A stretch of DNA of 64,000 nucleotides from Saprospiraceae bacterium (GTDB taxonomy: Bacteria; Bacteroidota; Bacteroidia; Chitinophagales; Saprospiraceae), in assembly GCA_029262995.1 (NCBI GenBank), contig JAJCYH010000020.1:62001-126000 (forward strand), written 5' to 3'. Position 1 is the first letter of the stretch, and each line of letters starts with the position of its first letter. Shown piece after piece: positions 1 through 9,770 of the stretch. Below the pieces are notes generated by a model. That model saw only the letters and a program-made list of their open reading frames with translations. It was not told where the DNA came from and made no database searches. The position numbers and the translations under genes are program-made.

Positions 1-1
1 T

Positions 2-1228
2 TTTGCTCCAGCAGCTGATGGAAAGAGAGACTATCACTTTATAGATGGTGCTAAATTATATCTACATAAATTCAAAAATGAAACCGATCCAGCAAAAAAG
101 AAGGAATATACAGCTATGATCAATCGTCTTTATGATGAAGCTGTCAAAGCTTATGAAACTAGAGCCATTAAGCCAACGAGTTGTGGTAATGATGCCGCGT
201 GTTTTGAAAGAAAAGTTGGGTATGTTCTTAGCCGAAAAGCTTTTGATATGTTCTATACTTTAAATGTACCTTATAGTGAAAACTTAAAAGTGTATCAAAT
301 GGCAATTGAAAAAGCAGGTAATGATTTAGAGTATACCGCCTTTGATCCAATATTTACAATGTTGACCTTCCAGTTTCAAAATTCTCAAGTTACCAAGGAT
401 GAAGTATTAAGTTTTTATGAAAGCCTTGAGAATATTGCTCAATATAACATTGGTAACAATGAAAGATTAGGTGCTTATTATGATCAGGCCTGGAAAGCTG
501 CAAGGGTCAAATTGGCTCCTATTGAACCAGACATTTTTGATTGCGAATACTTTAAACCGATCTATAAGGAAATGTATGAAGATAATCCTGAAGATATGGA
601 TCAATTAAGAAATTTGGTGGGCCTCCTTAAAAAGAGAGGATGTAGTGAAAATGATCCATTACTTGTAAAGTTAGAAACCAAGTGGATCGCATATGCTGAA
701 AAAGTAAATGCTGAAAGGCAAGCAGAATTCGAAGCTAATAACCCGAGTTTTTTAGCTAAAAAATTATACGATGATGGCGACTTCAAAGGTGCTGTTGAAA
801 AGTATGATGATGCTATTAGCCAAGAAGTTGATAAGGAAAAGAAAGCAAGCTATTTATTTTCTAAAGCATCTATCCAATTCAGAAAATTAAATCAGTATAC
901 AACTGCAAGGGCTACTGCATACGAAGCAGCAAAGACAAAGCCTAACTGGGGAAGACCTTATATGCTGATTGGTGATATGTATGCATATTCGGCTAGATCT
1001 TGTGGTGATACTTGGACGCAGAGACTAGCTATTATTGCTGCAATCGATAAGTATAATTACGCTAAAAGCGTTGATTCTAATGTTGCTCAAGAGGCAAATG
1101 AAAGAGTTGGAAAATATAGATCATCTCTTCCTGAATTGGGCGAAGGTCATATGAGAGGAGTAAAAGAAGGTGATAAAGAAAAAGTTGGTTGTTGGATAGG
1201 AGAAACTGTTTTCGTGAGATTTCAATAA
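2..1228 (+). CDS. TPR-repeat protein, 5'-truncated by the window edge
   Basis: The reading frame is open from base 2, with no stop before the first in-frame ATG at 116, so the gene begins outside the window. The visible part has about 408 codons. It is helical and hydrophilic. Its C-terminal third holds TPR-like helix pairs (AKKLYDDGDFKGAVEKYDDA; then KPNWGRPYMLIGDMYA). It ends with a short beta-rich tail, KVGCWIGETVFVRFQ. The gene at 3123-4556 is a clear paralog: it shares the GRKAFDFYY-type segment, the PYLLIG helix and a matching tail (YKVKCWINRTTRVR). The family is common in Bacteroidota and has no assigned role; TPR repeats usually mediate protein-protein contacts. The N-terminus is not visible, so export cannot be judged here, although the paralog is a lipoprotein. 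A strong hairpin follows the stop. Confidence 0.8.
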   Translation, partial: FAPAADGKRDYHFIDGAKLYLHKFKNETDPAKKKEYTAMINRLYDEAVKAYETRAIKPTSCGNDAACFERKVGYVLSRKAFDMFYTLNVPYSENLKVYQMAIEKAGNDLEYTAFDPIFTMLTFQFQNSQVTKDEVLSFYESLENIAQYNIGNNERLGAYYDQAWKAARVKLAPIEPDIFDCEYFKPIYKEMYEDNPEDMDQLRNLVGLLKKRGCSENDPLLVKLETKWIAYAEKVNAERQAEFEANNPSFLAKKLYDDGDFKGAVEKYDDAISQEVDKEKKASYLFSKASIQFRKLNQYTTARATAYEAAKTKPNWGRPYMLIGDMYAYSARSCGDTWTQRLAIIAAIDKYNYAKSVDSNVAQEANERVGKYRSSLPELGEGHMRGVKEGDKEKVGCWIGETVFVRFQ

Positions 1229-1248
1229 TCAGATTTCAACAAAAATAT

Positions 1249-1281
1249 AAAAGGGGATATACATCAAGTCTATCCCCTTTT
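1249..1281. terminator. Bidirectional intrinsic terminator
   Basis: A perfect 11-bp inverted repeat (1249-1259 with 1271-1281) encloses an 11-nt loop. It is A-rich on the left flank and T-rich on the right. It sits between the convergent TPR gene and the outer-membrane gene, so it can end transcription from both sides. Confidence 0.85.
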
Positions 1282-1305
1282 TCTATTAATTCTTAGGACC
1301 CTATA

Positions 1306-1728
1306 TCAAAACATGTAACCAACGTTTATTCCAATATCTCCACCGAATAATGATCTGTAAAAGATCTCAGCATAAATATTTCCAATATTGATTCCACCAC
1401 CAAGGTTTATACCAATTTCACTGTTTGAGAGTCCATTATTTGAAAATCTGGTCCAATCAAGTCCACCAAGAGCATATATTGGTATATCATTACCAATAGT
1501 AGCAACATTATAGCTTAAGTTTGCATCAATTGAAATTTGCGTACCTATATCTGTAAAGTAGTAGGAGAAACTTGGAATCAATCCCAGATCATCACTAACA
1601 TTGAGATTCGCTCTTGCCTGAATGCCTAAATCATTAACGTAAGTACCACCCACCCCGAATGAAACTTGACCAAATGAAGTTGTCGCAAAGCAGAAGCCTA
1701 CAACAAAGAGAAGTAAGAATTTTTTCAT
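1306..1728 (-). CDS. Small outer-membrane beta-barrel protein
   Basis: The protein has 140 residues. The first 21 form a clear Sec signal peptide (MKKFLLLFVVGFCFATTSFGQ, cut after GQ). The rest alternates polar and hydrophobic residues with many Gly and Asn, for example GVGGTYVNDLGIQARANLNV and GGGINIGNIYAEIFYRS. It ends in an aromatic residue (GYMF), the usual C-terminal signal of outer-membrane barrels. It resembles small OmpW/opacity-type barrels of about eight strands. It is a single gene, downstream of pfkA on the same strand across 168 bases. Substrate or role is unknown; outer-membrane location is inferred. Confidence 0.75.
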   Translation of the reverse strand: MKKFLLLFVVGFCFATTSFGQVSFGVGGTYVNDLGIQARANLNVSDDLGLIPSFSYYFTDIGTQISIDANLSYNVATIGNDIPIYALGGLDWTRFSNNGLSNSEIGINLGGGINIGNIYAEIFYRSLFGGDIGINVGYMF

Positions 1729-1896
1729 CGTTAGAAATTTAAATGGTTAAAAAAGCTATTAATTAACATATCTAAAAATAACTATATATTAATTAAATGA
1801 GTGACTTTTCTTAATTTTAATTCATTCAAATGCTATATTTAAAGAATAAAGTATCGCTATTTAATATTTATTACCCAATAAATTTTAGCTTGCACG

Positions 1897-3000
1897 CTAA
1901 ATTCCAAATGATATTCCGACTGCTTTGGCGGTTTTGATGAGATAATGCTTTGCATCAACGAAATTGTATTTTTTAACCGCTTCTTTTAGGCTTGTATAAG
2001 AGACAATATTATTGTGATAATTAACCATAGTGCCAAAATTTTCTTCCAATACCAGTTCAAAAGCTTTTACGCCAAAGGCTGTAGCTAGAATTCTGTCAAA
2101 TGCAATAGGAGTTCCACCTCTTTGAATATGTCCAAGCGTTGTAACACGAATATCTTGCTCAACGCCTAATTGTTCCAGTTCATATCTTAAAGCATTACCT
2201 ATACCGCCAAGTTTAATATGATAATCTCCTGCTTCGTTTGTGCCTATTGTTAAGTCATTAATTTTGGCACCTTCAGCAATCACTATATTGACAAAGCCTT
2301 GACCATTGCGATATCTTTTTCTGATCGTTTTTGCTATACTTTTTAGATTGAAGGGCACTTCAGGAATCAAACATAACTCGGCACCTCCTGCAATAGCAGT
2401 ATGTAGGGCTATCCAACCAGCATCTCTTCCCATAACTTCTAATATCATGACTCTGTTGTGGCTGGCTGCTGTAGTTACTAACTTATCAAAGGCATCTGTT
2501 GCTATCTGAACCGCAGTGCTAAACCCAAAGGTAATATCTGTTGATGAAAGATCATTGTCAATTGTTTTTGGTACTCCAATTATATTCAATCCCTTTTCAA
2601 ACAGTGCCTGAGATATAGTCTGAGAACCATCGCCTCCAATATTAATAACAGCATCGAAGCCTAATTTATTAATTTTTTTAATTAATTCCTTCGAAATATC
2701 AGTGTATACAAGATCACCATTATCCTGTACTTTTGGATAGGCCAATGGGTTACCTTTATTAGTTGTTTTAAGGATCGTTCCGCCTTTTACATGAATTCCT
2801 TTAATCTTAGATTTGGTTAGTTTGACAATATTAACCGGTTCCGATATAATTCCGTTAAAAGCTTCAATGCTACCATATGCTTCCCAGCCGCCATGTTTTT
2901 TAGCACTCTTACAAATAGCCCTTATAACGGCGTTTAAACCTGGACAATCTCCACCTCCAGTTATAATCAATAATTTTTTTTTCATGTTTTGGACCTTCAT
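1897..3000 (-). CDS. pfkA: 6-phosphofructokinase
   Basis: This enzyme phosphorylates fructose 6-phosphate to fructose 1,6-bisphosphate, the committed step of glycolysis. The 367-residue protein shows the family motifs in order: nucleotide loop GGGDCPGLN (15-23), GGDGS (122-126), PKTIDND (144-150), which holds the catalytic Asp, and MGRDAGWIALH. Gly125 after GGD is the residue found in ATP-dependent enzymes, where PPi-dependent enzymes carry Asp. Lys145 in PKTIDND is typical of the group III or mixed lineage. ATP is therefore the likelier donor, but this is inference. Two ATGs are possible (3000 and 2985); the second gives the more typical N-terminus MKKKLLIITGGG. A weak hairpin (1884-1901) overlaps the stop codon. 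Confidence 0.92.
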   Translation of the reverse strand: MKVQNMKKKLLIITGGGDCPGLNAVIRAICKSAKKHGGWEAYGSIEAFNGIISEPVNIVKLTKSKIKGIHVKGGTILKTTNKGNPLAYPKVQDNGDLVYTDISKELIKKINKLGFDAVINIGGDGSQTISQALFEKGLNIIGVPKTIDNDLSSTDITFGFSTAVQIATDAFDKLVTTAASHNRVMILEVMGRDAGWIALHTAIAGGAELCLIPEVPFNLKSIAKTIRKRYRNGQGFVNIVIAEGAKINDLTIGTNEAGDYHIKLGGIGNALRYELEQLGVEQDIRVTTLGHIQRGGTPIAFDRILATAFGVKAFELVLEENFGTMVNYHNNIVSYTSLKEAVKKYNFVDAKHYLIKTAKAVGISFGI

Positions 3001-3122
3001 TGATTTACCACTTGGTTATTTCAATTTTGTAACAATAAACTTAGTTATTTTCTCTTTCTTACTGTGCTACTCTACAGTTAATAGCTATATCTTTAGGAAT
3101 TCAAAATAGATTATATAATATT

Positions 3123-4556
3123 ATGGAATCATTTAAATTATACTTTATTGTTATATTCTTCTTTTTTGTGGCTTGCAGCCCAAAACTCCAGGATCAGGAA
3201 ATTATTGAAAAGGAAGAAATTGTAGAAGTTGTTGAACAAGAACCAGAAATAAGCAATCCGTGTCGCCAACTTTCTGACCTTGATGGGGCATTAAAGGAAC
3301 AGACAGAAATTGCCTACGTTTTATATAGAGATCAAATCAAGCTAAATAATTTTGATGAGGCATTCAAGCTATGGAATAAAGCCTATTATAATGCACCTGC
3401 AGCAAATGGAAAAATAAAATATCAATTTGAAGACGGTGTCAAGATTTATAAGCATTTGTATAAAAATACGCAAGATGAAAATTTGAAGGAAAGCTATGTG
3501 GATTCAGTAATGTCAATTTACAATAAGAGAATTGAATGTTTCGGCGAGCCGTATTATGTAGCTGGTAGAAAAGCCTTTGACTTCTACTATTCTTTCCCAG
3601 GCACAGTTTCTATTGACTCGATTTACGCACTATTTAAAATGTCAATAGATGGAAAGCAAATGGATGTTGATTACTTTGTAATAAACCCATTTACCAAAAT
3701 ACTAAATGATAAAATTCTAGAAAATGAGATCATATTGGAAGAGGCAAGTTATTATGCTTTACTACTTTTAAAAGTTATTGAAAAAGGAAATGCTTCAGGA
3801 AAAAATATTGAAGCATGGTCAATTATTAATTCTTATGCAACTCCTAGGCTTGAAAACCTTGAAGGTATAAATGGGTTTTATAATTGCGAATATTATTTGG
3901 ACAAGTATTATCAAAACTACCTGCAAGACACATTAAATTGTGAAGTAATCAATACAGCATACAGTAGAATGCTGTGGGGAGGTTGTTCTAAAGACAATGA
4001 AATTGTCTTTAGACTAGCTGACGCAAAGGCTAGAAATTGTTATACACCACCACCACCGCCAGGAACATTGCGGCAAGCTTTTGATGCCTACACGGAAGGT
4101 AACTATACAAACGCAATTGAATTATTTAATCAATTTGTTAATGAAACTGAAGACGAGGATAAGAAGTTTAAATACAATTTGCTTATCGCAAAAATTTATT
4201 ACGGTGATATTAAAAATTATGAGCAATCACGCAAATATGCCTTAAGAGCTTCAGAGTTTAATCCTAAGTCAGGAGAACCATATTTATTAATTGGGAAACT
4301 CTATGCTTCTAGTGGACCGTTATGTGGTCCTGGTCGAGGATGGGACAGTCAAATAGTTACCTGGCCCGCAATTGACATGTTTGAAATTGCAACTAATGAC
4401 CCTTTGGTAGCTGATGAGGCTAAGCAATTTATTAGAACGTATTGGCAGTATATGCCAAATAAGGAAGATATCCATCAACGGACAATTAAGGTAGGAAGTG
4501 AGTATAAAGTAAAGTGCTGGATCAACAGGACAACCAGGGTAAGGACTTCTGATTGA
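3123..4556 (+). CDS. TPR-repeat lipoprotein, paralog of the gene at window start
   Basis: The protein has 477 residues. It starts with a lipoprotein signal (hydrophobic stretch, then FFFFVAC with Cys18), so it is probably lipid-anchored in the periplasm or outer membrane. An acidic Glu-rich linker follows (25-42), then helical repeats. A proline run (PPPPPG, near 312) separates a C-terminal TPR unit (AFDAYTEGNYTNAIELFNQF and LRASEFNPKSGEPYLLIGKLYA). The tail YKVKCWINRTTRVR matches that of the gene at 2-1228. The two genes flank the pfkA/barrel pair, so a duplication was later split or built around these genes. No enzymatic motif is visible. The function is unknown; a scaffold or adaptor in the envelope is plausible. 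Confidence 0.8.
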   Translation: MESFKLYFIVIFFFFVACSPKLQDQEIIEKEEIVEVVEQEPEISNPCRQLSDLDGALKEQTEIAYVLYRDQIKLNNFDEAFKLWNKAYYNAPAANGKIKYQFEDGVKIYKHLYKNTQDENLKESYVDSVMSIYNKRIECFGEPYYVAGRKAFDFYYSFPGTVSIDSIYALFKMSIDGKQMDVDYFVINPFTKILNDKILENEIILEEASYYALLLLKVIEKGNASGKNIEAWSIINSYATPRLENLEGINGFYNCEYYLDKYYQNYLQDTLNCEVINTAYSRMLWGGCSKDNEIVFRLADAKARNCYTPPPPPGTLRQAFDAYTEGNYTNAIELFNQFVNETEDEDKKFKYNLLIAKIYYGDIKNYEQSRKYALRASEFNPKSGEPYLLIGKLYASSGPLCGPGRGWDSQIVTWPAIDMFEIATNDPLVADEAKQFIRTYWQYMPNKEDIHQRTIKVGSEYKVKCWINRTTRVRTSD

Positions 4557-4635
4557 TATAGATGTCGTGCAAACTCATCTAAGCATTGATTTGGAATTGG
4601 ATTATTACACCTTTAAAATGTAATTTAGTGTGTAT

Positions 4636-5427
4636 ATGCGATTAGGAATTATTATAGCATTATTAATATTTGTAGCACAATTATCGGCACAAAGAATCAT
4701 CTCACCTAAGTTGGTTGAAATTGATTGGAAGGGAATTGTCTATAAAAAAGAGTGGTCCTTTGATTTTCGTTTGCATGAAAATGGTGCTGCTATTGCATAT
4801 AATTCTGGTAAAATTAAGTCCTATCATAGAACCAATTATTATCATGCTGAAATAGGATTTACCAGAGACCCTAGAGAAAAGTCTCAAAGTAAAATATCTT
4901 TAGGAGGCAGATCAGGATCGTTTATTTATGGGAAAGTAAACAACTTGATTAACATAAGAGTTGGTGCCGGAGTTAAAAAATATCTTTCGGAAAAGCAAAA
5001 GCGGAAGGGTATTGCTGTTGGATATACCTACGAATTTGGACCATCTATCGCTTTATTAAAACCTTATTATCTGGATTTAATTTATACTACTGAACAAGAA
5101 GGTATGTTAAAAGCATTCACGGTGAGTGAAAAGTATACTCAAGCCAATGCAGATAGGTTTTTAAATATCAATTCTATTGATAATAAGTCCTCCTTTTTTA
5201 CCGGCTTAGACGAAATAAGTATCAGAGCTGGAATTCAAGGAAAAATTGGTGCTCATCTTTCATGGGGCGCTTTTGATAAATCAGTTAAAGCTTTTGAAAC
5301 TGGTGTTATGTTTGATTTGTTTGCTTCTAAGATCCCAATATTGGTAGAAACAGAGGAAATAAGCAACAAACCTTATTTTGTACGGTTATATTTGAACCTA
5401 CAGTTAGGATCAAGAAATAATAGATAG
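4636..5427 (+). CDS. Exported protein of unknown function upstream of lipA
   Basis: The start is taken at ATG 4636, because the longer frame begins with a GTG two codons earlier. The 263-residue product begins with a signal peptide ([19 protein letters not shown]). The mature part has alternating beta-strand patterns with Gly-rich turns ([28 protein letters not shown]), suggesting an outer-membrane or periplasmic beta protein. I do not recognise a named family. It lies 14 bases upstream of lipA on the same strand and may be co-transcribed, although a link to lipoate synthesis is not obvious. Confidence 0.7.
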   Translation: MRLGIIIALLIFVAQLSAQRIISPKLVEIDWKGIVYKKEWSFDFRLHENGAAIAYNSGKIKSYHRTNYYHAEIGFTRDPREKSQSKISLGGRSGSFIYGKVNNLINIRVGAGVKKYLSEKQKRKGIAVGYTYEFGPSIALLKPYYLDLIYTTEQEGMLKAFTVSEKYTQANADRFLNINSIDNKSSFFTGLDEISIRAGIQGKIGAHLSWGAFDKSVKAFETGVMFDLFASKIPILVETEEISNKPYFVRLYLNLQLGSRNNR

Positions 5428-5441
5428 CTAAAAGTAATCAA

Positions 5442-6314
5442 ATGTTAGAATTACCAGTCGTTTCTAAAGAATTAAAGCGTGAGCGCAAGCCTGATTGGTT
5501 AAGAGTTAAATTACCAATTGGAGAAGAATACAGGAACGTAAGACGTTTGGTTGATGAGTATCAATTGCACACCATCTGTCAAAGTGGGAATTGCCCTAAT
5601 ATGGGAGAATGTTGGGGTGCAGGAACCGCAACTTTTATGATATTAGGTAATGTGTGTACCAGATCTTGCAGTTTTTGCGCAGTAAAAACAGGAAAACCTC
5701 CAGAATATGATGAAGATGAGCCAAGAAGAGTTGCTGAAGCAATCCGGTTAATGCAAGTCAAACATGCAGTCATTACATCCGTAAACAGAGATGAATTAAA
5801 AGATAGGGGAGCAGAAATCTGGTATCAGACAGTGGTTCAAGTGAAAAATGAATCTCCATCTACAACGATAGAAACGCTGATTCCTGATGTCAAAGCCAAT
5901 TGGGATGCATTGGATAGGATGATAGAAGGAGGTCAAGAAGTGGTTTCTCATAATATGGAAACTGTTCGCAGATTATATAGAAAAGTACGACCGCAAGCAA
6001 AATATGATAGAAGTTTGGAGCAAATCCAAAGAACTAAGAATGCAGGTAAAAGAACTAAATCTGGTTTTATGCTTGGCCTTGGAGAGACTAAAGATGAAGT
6101 TTTAGAAATTATGAAAGACCTTCAAAAACACGGATGCGATGTTGTTACAATTGGACAATATTTGCAACCAACTAAAATGCACTTGGAAGTATCTGAATAT
6201 GTTCATCCTGATATATTTGCTTATTACAAAGAAGAAGGCCTTAAGATGGGAATAGATTTTGTAGAAAGTGGGCCATTGGTCAGATCCAGTTATCACGCAG
6301 AACGACACTTATAG
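5442..6314 (+). CDS. lipA: Lipoyl synthase (radical SAM)
   Basis: LipA inserts two sulfur atoms into protein-bound octanoyl groups to make the lipoyl cofactor of 2-oxoacid dehydrogenases such as the SucA complex encoded at 49.6-52.3 kb. The 290-residue protein has the auxiliary 4Fe-4S cluster motif [12 protein letters not shown] (Cys46, 51, 57) and the radical-SAM motif CTRSCSFC (Cys72, 76, 79). The C-terminal RSSYHAE includes the conserved Ser that ligates the auxiliary cluster. Length and motif order fit the family. It overlaps nothing; the oxidoreductase gene starts 3 bases downstream, so the two are very likely one transcript. Confidence 0.97.
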   Translation: MLELPVVSKELKRERKPDWLRVKLPIGEEYRNVRRLVDEYQLHTICQSGNCPNMGECWGAGTATFMILGNVCTRSCSFCAVKTGKPPEYDEDEPRRVAEAIRLMQVKHAVITSVNRDELKDRGAEIWYQTVVQVKNESPSTTIETLIPDVKANWDALDRMIEGGQEVVSHNMETVRRLYRKVRPQAKYDRSLEQIQRTKNAGKRTKSGFMLGLGETKDEVLEIMKDLQKHGCDVVTIGQYLQPTKMHLEVSEYVHPDIFAYYKEEGLKMGIDFVESGPLVRSSYHAERHL

Positions 6315-6317
6315 GAT

Positions 6318-7283
6318 ATGCTATACAATGTAAAAGCTGGTATAATTGGGTTGGAGAAATTAGGTTTGGAGTACGCTAAGCTACTTAAAGATCATGTAAA
6401 AAACCTTAATCTTATTGCGGCTTCGGGGAGGACTCAAAAAGAGATTTTATTTGCTAAAAATGATCTATCTCTAGAGTACGTATATAACGATGAAAAAGCA
6501 TTATTTGCCAATCACGATATCGATGCAATATTTATCCTTTCTGATACCCGATTTAAAGCTGATCATGCCATTCAAGCGATAGAAGCAGGAAAGCATGTCT
6601 TTATGCTTAACCCAATCGCATTAAATCTCGAAGACGCAGAACAAGTACGGAAAACTGCTTCTTCTCACCCTAGTCAGGTTGTAATGTGCGGGTCAACGAT
6701 TAGAATTAATCCTGTATTTAACAGCCTTAAAGAAACGATTGATTCTGGTGAGTATGGTCCAATTAAATTTATTCAGATTGAATCCTCTTTTGTACGAAGT
6801 CTTCAGAAAACATTTACATTACCTTCTGGCAGTAAATATCTGGACTGTCTTTTGGATGAAATAGACTTGGCATTATGGCTCGGTAAATCAGAATATGAAA
6901 GCGTAAATGTCATAGAAAATGGACCCTATAAAATATGTCAAGTTTACGATAAGACAACTCTTCAATATCAGTTTCTTATGGGGCTAAACTCTAATAATGC
7001 CTATGGTTCCTTGAAAATATTCTGTGTGCGTGCACGCATTGAAATTAACAATCAGATACCTCATGAATATAAAGTCTATCCAGATACTGGGGAAGTATTA
7101 AGTAAAACTGCTGGTCAAGGTACTGATTTTAGTTTCTTGGATTATATGCAACTCCATCATTTTACACAATGTATTATGGGCAACTCAAGGAACCGCTTTA
7201 CATTAGATCACGCTGTTGAGTCTATGCGTTTGGCACTGGCTTTTGAAAAATCAGATGTATTGAATAAGTCAGTAACACTCTAG
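6318..7283 (+). CDS. Gfo/Idh/MocA-family oxidoreductase, degenerate active site
   Basis: The 321-residue protein has an N-terminal Rossmann fold (GIIGLEKLG, residues 8-16, a looser form of GxGxxG) with the family's middle pattern DIDAIFILSDTRFKADHAIQAIEAGKHVF. The usual EKP motif, whose Lys acts in catalysis, is replaced by MLNP (96-99), so Lys is Asn98. The C-terminal sugar-dehydrogenase-like domain is present (GSKYLDCLLDEIDLALWL). Known members oxidise or reduce sugars and inositol with NAD(P). Here catalysis may be altered or lost. It follows lipA by 3 bases and is probably in the same transcript. The substrate cannot be predicted. Confidence 0.8.
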   Translation: MLYNVKAGIIGLEKLGLEYAKLLKDHVKNLNLIAASGRTQKEILFAKNDLSLEYVYNDEKALFANHDIDAIFILSDTRFKADHAIQAIEAGKHVFMLNPIALNLEDAEQVRKTASSHPSQVVMCGSTIRINPVFNSLKETIDSGEYGPIKFIQIESSFVRSLQKTFTLPSGSKYLDCLLDEIDLALWLGKSEYESVNVIENGPYKICQVYDKTTLQYQFLMGLNSNNAYGSLKIFCVRARIEINNQIPHEYKVYPDTGEVLSKTAGQGTDFSFLDYMQLHHFTQCIMGNSRNRFTLDHAVESMRLALAFEKSDVLNKSVTL

Positions 7284-7309
7284 TTTTCTCATTTAGGTAA
7301 TTATTAATT

Positions 7310-8458
7310 TTAAGAATGCACAATTTCTTCTAGGAAGGCTTTGAAAAAGGGAAGAGTAGGAGGGGCTGTGAATACTTTCAAGTCATTAAAAAAACTACCC
7401 TCTTCATCAAGGAACTTGAAAATGGTTTGTGGGTCCAGTTTTAAAAATAAACTCTCAAATACTTCTTTGCCAGTCGTTTTATTGCTTAGGATTGCGTTCA
7501 ATAAAATCCTGTCGTAAAACTGAAACCTGCTTGTGTTATGTCTATATCTTAATAAGTTGTCATTTATAATATGATCAACAATTCTATCTGTTTCTTTCTG
7601 AATGCGATTAAACGCATATCCTGACGAAGCCTTTACAGAACCCCCATTCGTGCCAATATTGATGATTCGGTTATCTTGGTTATTGGAAAACTTAAAAGTA
7701 GTCATGGGTATTGCACCCAACTCAATATCATTGATCTTGTAATGTTTAATTTTTAAAATATCATTGATATAATTTTCTAAATAGTTGTCATAAAACGAAG
7801 ATTCTGGAATATTTTCGGAAAAAATAGCAAGTTCTACAAGGGCATTTCTTTTATCAAAAGGTAGAACATAGCAAAATCTGGTTTCATCATCCTGTGGTAA
7901 CCTGAAATCCATGAAACCTGCTAGTTCTGGATCAAAACAGTCATGGTCGGTTTCAATTATCCACCCTTTGAAATGTTGCCAGACAAAATGTGATTTTGAA
8001 AAATCAATATTATCATAGTAACTTTTAAATAACCATTGGCTTGAATAATGATTTCCTCCCGCTCTTACATTAACAATTTTGTCGCCCTTTGAAATGTCAT
8101 CGATTTTTGCTTTTACAAATTCAACACCAGGTTGCGCTTTTAAAAAGCTTAATACGTGATTATAAAAATCAATACCCCTTATCATTTTATACGTATAGGG
8201 TTTAATGTCAAATTGTTTTTCAATTTGATCTGAACCAAAATGAATACGACCCCATTTTTTATAAAGAATACTATCGAACAGATCTTTTTCTTTACTCCAA
8301 AAACACCAGGTTCGGTCATTTTTATTTTTTTCTGTAGGATCGATCAACAATATGGACTGTTGGGCGATATTTTGATTTGATTTTATTTTATAGGCCAAAC
8401 TAAGACCTGCGAGACCAGCACCAGCAATGATAATATCATATTTCGGATTTGTTGACAA
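7310..8458 (-). CDS. crtY: Lycopene beta-cyclase
   Basis: This flavoprotein cyclises the ends of lycopene to make beta-carotene. The 382-residue sequence starts with the FAD-binding motif GAGLAG (13-18) and holds the family segments NDRTWCFW and GTNGGSVKASSGYAF. The start is TTG at 8458: the FAD motif needs this N-terminus, there is no in-frame ATG upstream, and the next Met is well inside the fold. The other carotenoid genes (crtB, crtI, crtZ) are not in the window, so crtY stands alone, convergent with the oxidoreductase gene and divergent from folC. Confidence 0.9.
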   Translation of the reverse strand: MSTNPKYDIIIAGAGLAGLSLAYKIKSNQNIAQQSILLIDPTEKNKNDRTWCFWSKEKDLFDSILYKKWGRIHFGSDQIEKQFDIKPYTYKMIRGIDFYNHVLSFLKAQPGVEFVKAKIDDISKGDKIVNVRAGGNHYSSQWLFKSYYDNIDFSKSHFVWQHFKGWIIETDHDCFDPELAGFMDFRLPQDDETRFCYVLPFDKRNALVELAIFSENIPESSFYDNYLENYINDILKIKHYKINDIELGAIPMTTFKFSNNQDNRIINIGTNGGSVKASSGYAFNRIQKETDRIVDHIINDNLLRYRHNTSRFQFYDRILLNAILSNKTTGKEVFESLFLKLDPQTIFKFLDEEGSFFNDLKVFTAPPTLPFFKAFLEEIVHS

Positions 8459-8519
8459 TTTTATATTAAAGCGATGAGAATGATTTAAATTTTATCTTTC
8501 TTAGATTTTATTTTTCAAA

Positions 8520-9761
8520 ATGAAGAAGCTTACAAGGTATAAAGAAATTGAGTCATTTTTGTTTTCACAATTGCCAATGTTTCAACGCATCGGGCCCAAA
8601 GCATTCAAAAAAGATCTTGGAAATATAGAATTCCTGTTGAATCGTCTGAATCATCCTGAACTGCAATTAAATTGTATTCATATAGCAGGAACCAATGGTA
8701 AAGGCTCAACTAGTTTTCTTTTAGCAACGGCATTACAAGAGCAGGGGTTCAGTGTAGGTCTGTATACCTCACCTCATTATCGTGATTTTCGAGAACGCAT
8801 TAGAGTTAATGCAGAAATGATAGATAAGACATTTGTCAAAAACTTTATTAATGCACTCATTGAGAATGGAATTTTTGAAAGTGGTTTCAAGCCTTCTTTT
8901 TTTGAAGTTTCGGTAGCTATGGCATTTATGTATTTCAAAGAAAGGCATGTTGATTATGCGATAATCGAAACCGGATTAGGAGGAAGGCTAGATTCAACAA
9001 ATGTTATAACACCTATTACTTCAATTATAACAAACATTGGTTTGGATCATACGGCATTCCTTGGCAATACCTTGGAAAAAATTGCTATCGAGAAAGCTGG
9101 AATAATTAAAACCAATGTACCTGTGATTATTGGGAAAACGCAAAAAGAGACGGAAGCTATTTTCATAAACAAAGCCATTGAACATAACAGCACAATTACA
9201 TTTTCGGATCAGTTACAGTGCAATAGTACAGTTGACAGTATCGCACAGGACTTCCCTGAATACCAAAGAGAAAACCTCTATACAGCGTATAATACACTTA
9301 AATCACTGTTTCCAAAAATAAAGTGGGAACCCCTTTTGTTAAATGCATGGATAAAGGGCTTGTCTAGATGGGGATTTGTTGGTAGATATACTATTCTTTC
9401 TGAAAGCCCAAAGATTATTGCTGATAGTGCACATAACAAAGAAGGAATGGTGGAGTTGTTTAAACAGATTGATAATGAGGCATTTAATAAGTTTCATATC
9501 GTGATGGCTATGGTAAATGATAAGAACCTTGAAAGTGTATTGAATCTATTCCCAACCGATGCTACATATTATTTTAGTAATGCTAAGATTCCAAGAGCTT
9601 TGGACAAGTTACAATTGTCTGATCAAGCTAAAGCTTATAACCTTTACGGTAAAACTTATATCAGTGTAAATAAAGCTTTGGCTGCAGCCAAAAAGAAAGC
9701 TAAAATTGAAGATTTAATATTGATAACGGGAAGTATTTTTACTGTGGCAGAAATTATCTAA
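8520..9761 (+). CDS. folC: Folylpolyglutamate / dihydrofolate synthase
   Basis: FolC adds L-glutamate to dihydropteroate and to folates with ATP in the cytoplasm. The 413-residue protein shows the P-loop GTNGKGS (57-63), the Mur-ligase-like segment ETGLGGRLDSTNVI, the metal/ATP region NIGLDHTAFLGNT, and the C-terminal DSAHNKEG. Length is normal for the family. The gene is divergent from crtY across 61 bases and convergent with the YihY-family gene, whose stop is only 9 bases away. Confidence 0.95.
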   Translation: MKKLTRYKEIESFLFSQLPMFQRIGPKAFKKDLGNIEFLLNRLNHPELQLNCIHIAGTNGKGSTSFLLATALQEQGFSVGLYTSPHYRDFRERIRVNAEMIDKTFVKNFINALIENGIFESGFKPSFFEVSVAMAFMYFKERHVDYAIIETGLGGRLDSTNVITPITSIITNIGLDHTAFLGNTLEKIAIEKAGIIKTNVPVIIGKTQKETEAIFINKAIEHNSTITFSDQLQCNSTVDSIAQDFPEYQRENLYTAYNTLKSLFPKIKWEPLLLNAWIKGLSRWGFVGRYTILSESPKIIADSAHNKEGMVELFKQIDNEAFNKFHIVMAMVNDKNLESVLNLFPTDATYYFSNAKIPRALDKLQLSDQAKAYNLYGKTYISVNKALAAAKKKAKIEDLILITGSIFTVAEII

Positions 9762-9770
9762 TTGTTCATC

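Noticed and set aside
1884-1901. Hairpin at the end of pfkA as terminator
   Set aside because: The 6-bp stem has no T-run in the minus direction and overlaps the stop codon.
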